Below, in pieces: positions 61,701-64,000 of a stretch of DNA of 64,000 bases. The notes beneath the pieces were generated by a model, which saw only the letters and a list, made by a program, of their open reading frames with translations, made no database searches and was not told the DNA's origin. Each line of letters opens with the position of its first letter. The first letter of the stretch is position 1. Origin of the DNA: Eggerthia catenaformis OT 569 = DSM 20559 (GTDB lineage: Bacteria > Bacillota_I > Bacilli_A > Erysipelotrichales > Coprobacillaceae); assembly GCF_000340375.1 (NCBI RefSeq), contig NZ_KB446646.1, positions 62,001 through 126,000 on the forward strand. Direction: 5' to 3'. The position numbers and the translations under genes were made by a program.

Positions 61701-61976
61701 TTTCTTATTGATCATGGAGTACCATGCCAGCTGGTTAATAGAATTAATGAAAAGCATAATACATTATTTGATCTAATGTTAACAGATACAGTAGATCTGG
61801 TAATTGATATTCCTACAAGAAATAACAATCTGAAGGATGGCTTTATGATTAGAAGATTTGCAGTAGAAGCAGGAATTCCTATCTATACATCATTAGATAC
61901 GGCTCAGGCATTAATTAATTCTCTGGAATTAAGAAGAAAAGGAAAAACATCCTTAATTGATATTGCTCGGCTATAG
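58782..61976 (+). CDS. carB: Carbamoyl-phosphate synthase large chain
   Basis: 1064 residues in two homologous ATP-grasp halves. The first half opens [22 protein letters not shown] and has [12 protein letters not shown]. The second opens [21 protein letters not shown], with [14 protein letters not shown] C-terminal MGS-like allosteric domain (from about 930) includes YDLYGTKGT. Length and all substrate loops are normal. AGGAGG precedes the ATG within carA. No other pyrimidine or arginine genes lie beside it here. Confidence 0.97.
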   Translation: [1064 protein letters not shown]

Positions 61977-62007
61977 TAAGCATAAAGACAGATTGATATT
62001 GATATGA

Positions 62008-62095
62008 TACTTCCAAAGTAGACAGTCTAATTAACTAAAATTAGATTATCTACTTGGAGGTATTTTTTATGGGAAGAAAAGCGAAGTATAGTATT
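62008..62095 (+). mobile_element. IS3-like remnant: inverted repeat and orfA start
   Basis: TACTTCCAAAGTAGACAGTC... (62008-62032) forms a near-perfect inverted repeat with 62039-62062. The right arm contains the ribosome site of a frame that begins MGRKAKYS at 62069. This is how many IS3-family elements of Bacillota start: a terminal sequence, a hairpin over the ribosome site and orfA beginning MGRKAKYS. After eight codons the match ends. The rest of the element is missing. Confidence 0.5.
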
Positions 62096-62118
62096 CTTTG
62101 GCTAATCTATAAAAATAA

Positions 62119-62148
62119 TTGTATATTCATAATAAAACTTGATATAAT
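62119..62148 (+). promoter_or_regulatory. Promoter of lemA
   Basis: TTGTAT, an 18-base spacer and TATAAT, just after the IS remnant. Confidence 0.6.
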
Positions 62149-62174
62149 AATGGTGTATCAAGGAGGTAAGAACT

Positions 62175-62723
62175 ATGGTATGGATTATTATAGTAGCAGT
62201 AATTGCTTTAATATTATTATGGGCAGTATCTACTTATAATGGATTAGTTAAATTAAGAAATAAAGCAAAAGCGGCATGGGCACAGATTGATGTTCAGCTG
62301 ACAAGAAGAGCTGATTTGATTCCAAATGTTGTTGAAACGGTAAAAGGTTATGCTAAGCATGAGGAAGAAACTTTAGAAAAGGTTATTCAGGCAAGAAATA
62401 AGTATGTAACATCTTCTACTATTGACCAGCAGATGGCTTCAGCAGGAGAATTGACACAGGCACTTTCAAGACTGATGGTTTTAGCGGAGTCATATCCTGA
62501 GTTAAAAGCCAATCAGAATTTTATGCGGTTACAGTCTGAACTTTCAGAAACAGAAAATAAGATTGCTTATGCAAGACAGTTTTATAATGACGATGTAGCT
62601 AAATATAAGAATATGATTGAAATGTTCCCGTCTAGTCTGATTGCTTCTTTGTTTAATTTTAATGCTTTACCATTTTTTGAAGCAGAACAGGAAAGCAAGC
62701 AGGCACCAAAGGTCAGCTTCTAA
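62175..62723 (+). CDS. lemA: LemA family protein
   Basis: 182 residues: an N-terminal membrane anchor (WIIIVAVIALILLWAV) and a helical LemA domain, with LRNKAKAAWAQIDVQLTRRADLIPNVVETVKGYA and AYARQFYNDDVAKYKNMIEMFPSSLIA, the two family signatures. Function is not settled; a link to envelope biology is common. AGGAGGT precedes the ATG. The stop overlaps the DUF2207 gene (TAATG), the standard partner. Confidence 0.94.
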   Translation: MVWIIIVAVIALILLWAVSTYNGLVKLRNKAKAAWAQIDVQLTRRADLIPNVVETVKGYAKHEEETLEKVIQARNKYVTSSTIDQQMASAGELTQALSRLMVLAESYPELKANQNFMRLQSELSETENKIAYARQFYNDDVAKYKNMIEMFPSSLIASLFNFNALPFFEAEQESKQAPKVSF

Positions 62724-64000
62724 TGAAGAAATTATTGAGTATAGCTACAGTCATTCTTGTAGCTATCTTTTGTATCACACCAATCAGTGCTGCTGACACT
62801 CATATCTCTTCTATTACAATAGATTGTACGATCAATGATGATGGCAGTGCTGTTTTTACAGAAGTATGGGATATGCATGTTTATAGGGGAACAGAAGTTT
62901 ATAAAACATTTAAGAATATGTATCAGAAAAAACTGACACTTTTATCAGTTTCTGAATCAGGGCATCAGTATACTAATATTGGAAACTGGAATACGAATGC
63001 TAATAAAGCTGATAAGGCTAATAAAAGCGGTATTCATACAATTAGCGGAGGCTATGAATTATGTTTTGGAATAGGGGAATATGGACATAAAGTCTATACG
63101 ATGAAATATTCTATTTCAAACTTTATTAATCAATATAAAGATTATCAAGGTATTAATTATGCTTTTATGGGTAATATGTCTTTAAATGTTGGTAAGGTCA
63201 CAGTTGATATTCATGCTTCTACTTCTATTAATAATAAGAACTCTAAAATATGGGGTTATGGTTATGAGGGAAGATGTGATTATTTAGATAACGGTCATAT
63301 TCATATGACTACCACTGGAAAAATAAGCAAAGTACAATTATTAGCTCGTTTAGATGAGGGACATTATACTCAGACTGATAAAACATATAAGTATAAAGAA
63401 TTCGAAAAAGTATCTGATGAGGCAAAAAAAGGATCATCTTATGATAAAAAAGATAATGATTCATTTTTAAATTATATCTATCTTGCTCTTATTCTGCCGA
63501 TTATTGCTTTGCTGATTTCAATTATCAGTAAATTCGGTTTCTTTTCTTCAATAAAAGTAAAAGAAGTATTTACTGATGGAAGTACTTTTGATAAAGAAAG
63601 TGTTCATCCTTTTAGAGATCTTCCTACTAAAGATTTATTTTATTTCTATTATTTAGCGGATATGGCAGGATTAATCAATGATAGTAATAAATCAGGTATT
63701 TTATCGGCCTATCTGTTAAAGTGGATTAGAAATGGTTATGTTCACTTTGAAAAGGGTGAAAAAGAAGGTTTTATCTTTAAGCATGATACTTATACTATTG
63801 ACTTTACAAAAAATTTTCCTACTGATGATAACCTTGAAAATACACTTAAAAATTATTTTATTCAGGCATCAGGATCAAATCATATTTTAGAAACTAAGGA
63901 ATTTGAAAAATGGGCTAAAAACAATTATACAAAAGTTCGTAGCTTTTTTAGCAGAATTATATCTGAAACAAAAGAGAAGTTAAGAACAAATCATCTTTTA
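62723..64000 (+). CDS. DUF2207 membrane protein (partial, right edge)
   Basis: The frame is open from the ATG at 62723 to the window end (426 codons), so the C-terminus is missing. A signal peptide ends in ISAAD (about 25). The extracytoplasmic domain has the DUF2207 opening SSITIDCTINDDGSAVFTEVW and TYTMKYSI-type strands. One membrane segment at about 250-270 follows (YIYLALILPIIALLISII), then a cytoplasmic part with LPTKDLFYFYYLADMAGL and a winged-helix-like LSAYLLKWIRNGYV. The pairing with lemA is common in Bacillota. Function unknown. Confidence 0.9.
   Translation, partial: MKKLLSIATVILVAIFCITPISAADTHISSITIDCTINDDGSAVFTEVWDMHVYRGTEVYKTFKNMYQKKLTLLSVSESGHQYTNIGNWNTNANKADKANKSGIHTISGGYELCFGIGEYGHKVYTMKYSISNFINQYKDYQGINYAFMGNMSLNVGKVTVDIHASTSINNKNSKIWGYGYEGRCDYLDNGHIHMTTTGKISKVQLLARLDEGHYTQTDKTYKYKEFEKVSDEAKKGSSYDKKDNDSFLNYIYLALILPIIALLISIISKFGFFSSIKVKEVFTDGSTFDKESVHPFRDLPTKDLFYFYYLADMAGLINDSNKSGILSAYLLKWIRNGYVHFEKGEKEGFIFKHDTYTIDFTKNFPTDDNLENTLKNYFIQASGSNHILETKEFEKWAKNNYTKVRSFFSRIISETKEKLRTNHLL

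Noticed and set aside
62054-62239. 61-codon frame running from the IS remnant into lemA
   Set aside because: Only its first codons after 62069 (MGRKAKYS) look like protein; the rest is a chance extension overlapping lemA in the wrong frame.

Overview
The window is a chromosomal segment from an AT-rich Gram-positive bacterium of the Bacillota, probably of the Erysipelotrichia type. The reasons are the conserved origin order rpmH-rnpA-yidC-jag-mnmE facing dnaA-dnaN-yaaA-recF-gyrB-gyrA, the conserved order tsaC-rpiB-glyA-upp-atp, AGGAGG-type ribosome binding sites, lipoprotein and sortase-type anchors, and TGA used as a stop. The family placement is an inference from these traits; no 16S gene is present. 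I saw no tRNA or rRNA genes and no CRISPR array.

Layout. 1-1.4 kb: a surface SGNH/DltD-like protein cut by the left edge. 1.5-11.3 kb: the leftward origin block serS, gyrA, gyrB, recF, yaaA, dnaN, dnaA. 11.25-11.75 kb: the origin, with many DnaA boxes upstream of dnaA and two more between dnaA and dnaN. 11.7-15.4 kb: the rightward block rpmH, rnpA, yidC, jag, mnmE and a small membrane protein. 15.4-19.9 kb: a stand-alone PRD protein, then a lysine riboswitch driving an ACT-only aspartokinase-like regulator, dapA, dapB and lysA. 20-30.3 kb: an accessory region of mostly secreted or membrane products: a permuted NlpC/P60-like hydrolase plus lipoprotein, a DUF885 lipoprotein, a zinc-ribbon unknown with a broken partner, a secreted Gly/Ala-rich protein with a small membrane protein between near-direct repeats, an alpha/beta hydrolase and a cell-wall GH16 glucanase.

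30.4-39.9 kb: tsaC-rpiB-glyA-upp-atpIBEFHAGDC, reading as one long operon; the ATP synthase c subunit has a two-carboxylate ion site that suggests sodium coupling. 40-46 kb: a GH4 phospho-glucosidase, a MATE exporter, an unknown and a VanRS-like two-component system. 45.9-48.1 kb: a decayed pyrG behind what looks like a CTP-sensing leader, then ispF, a DUF5011 surface protein and a rhomboid protease. 48.2-53.3 kb: a beta-helix surface protein, a DUF4250 protein, membrane proteins, and a second copy of the lipoprotein locus from which the hydrolase gene has been lost. 53.4-57.5 kb: a SAM-hydrolase family protein and a complete mannose-type PTS under a catabolite-repression site. 57.5-62 kb: carA-carB behind a leader peptide and terminator that resemble a UTP-sensing attenuator. 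62-64 kb: an IS3-like remnant, lemA and a DUF2207 protein cut by the right edge.

Genes left of about 11.3 kb read left and most genes right of it read right, as expected for two replication forks leaving this origin. The strongest leads for new biology are the carAB leader, the pyrG-remnant leader, the duplicated short leader ORF ahead of the two lipoprotein loci, and the putative toxin/immunity pair at 25.6-26.9 kb. None of these was tested by a database search.
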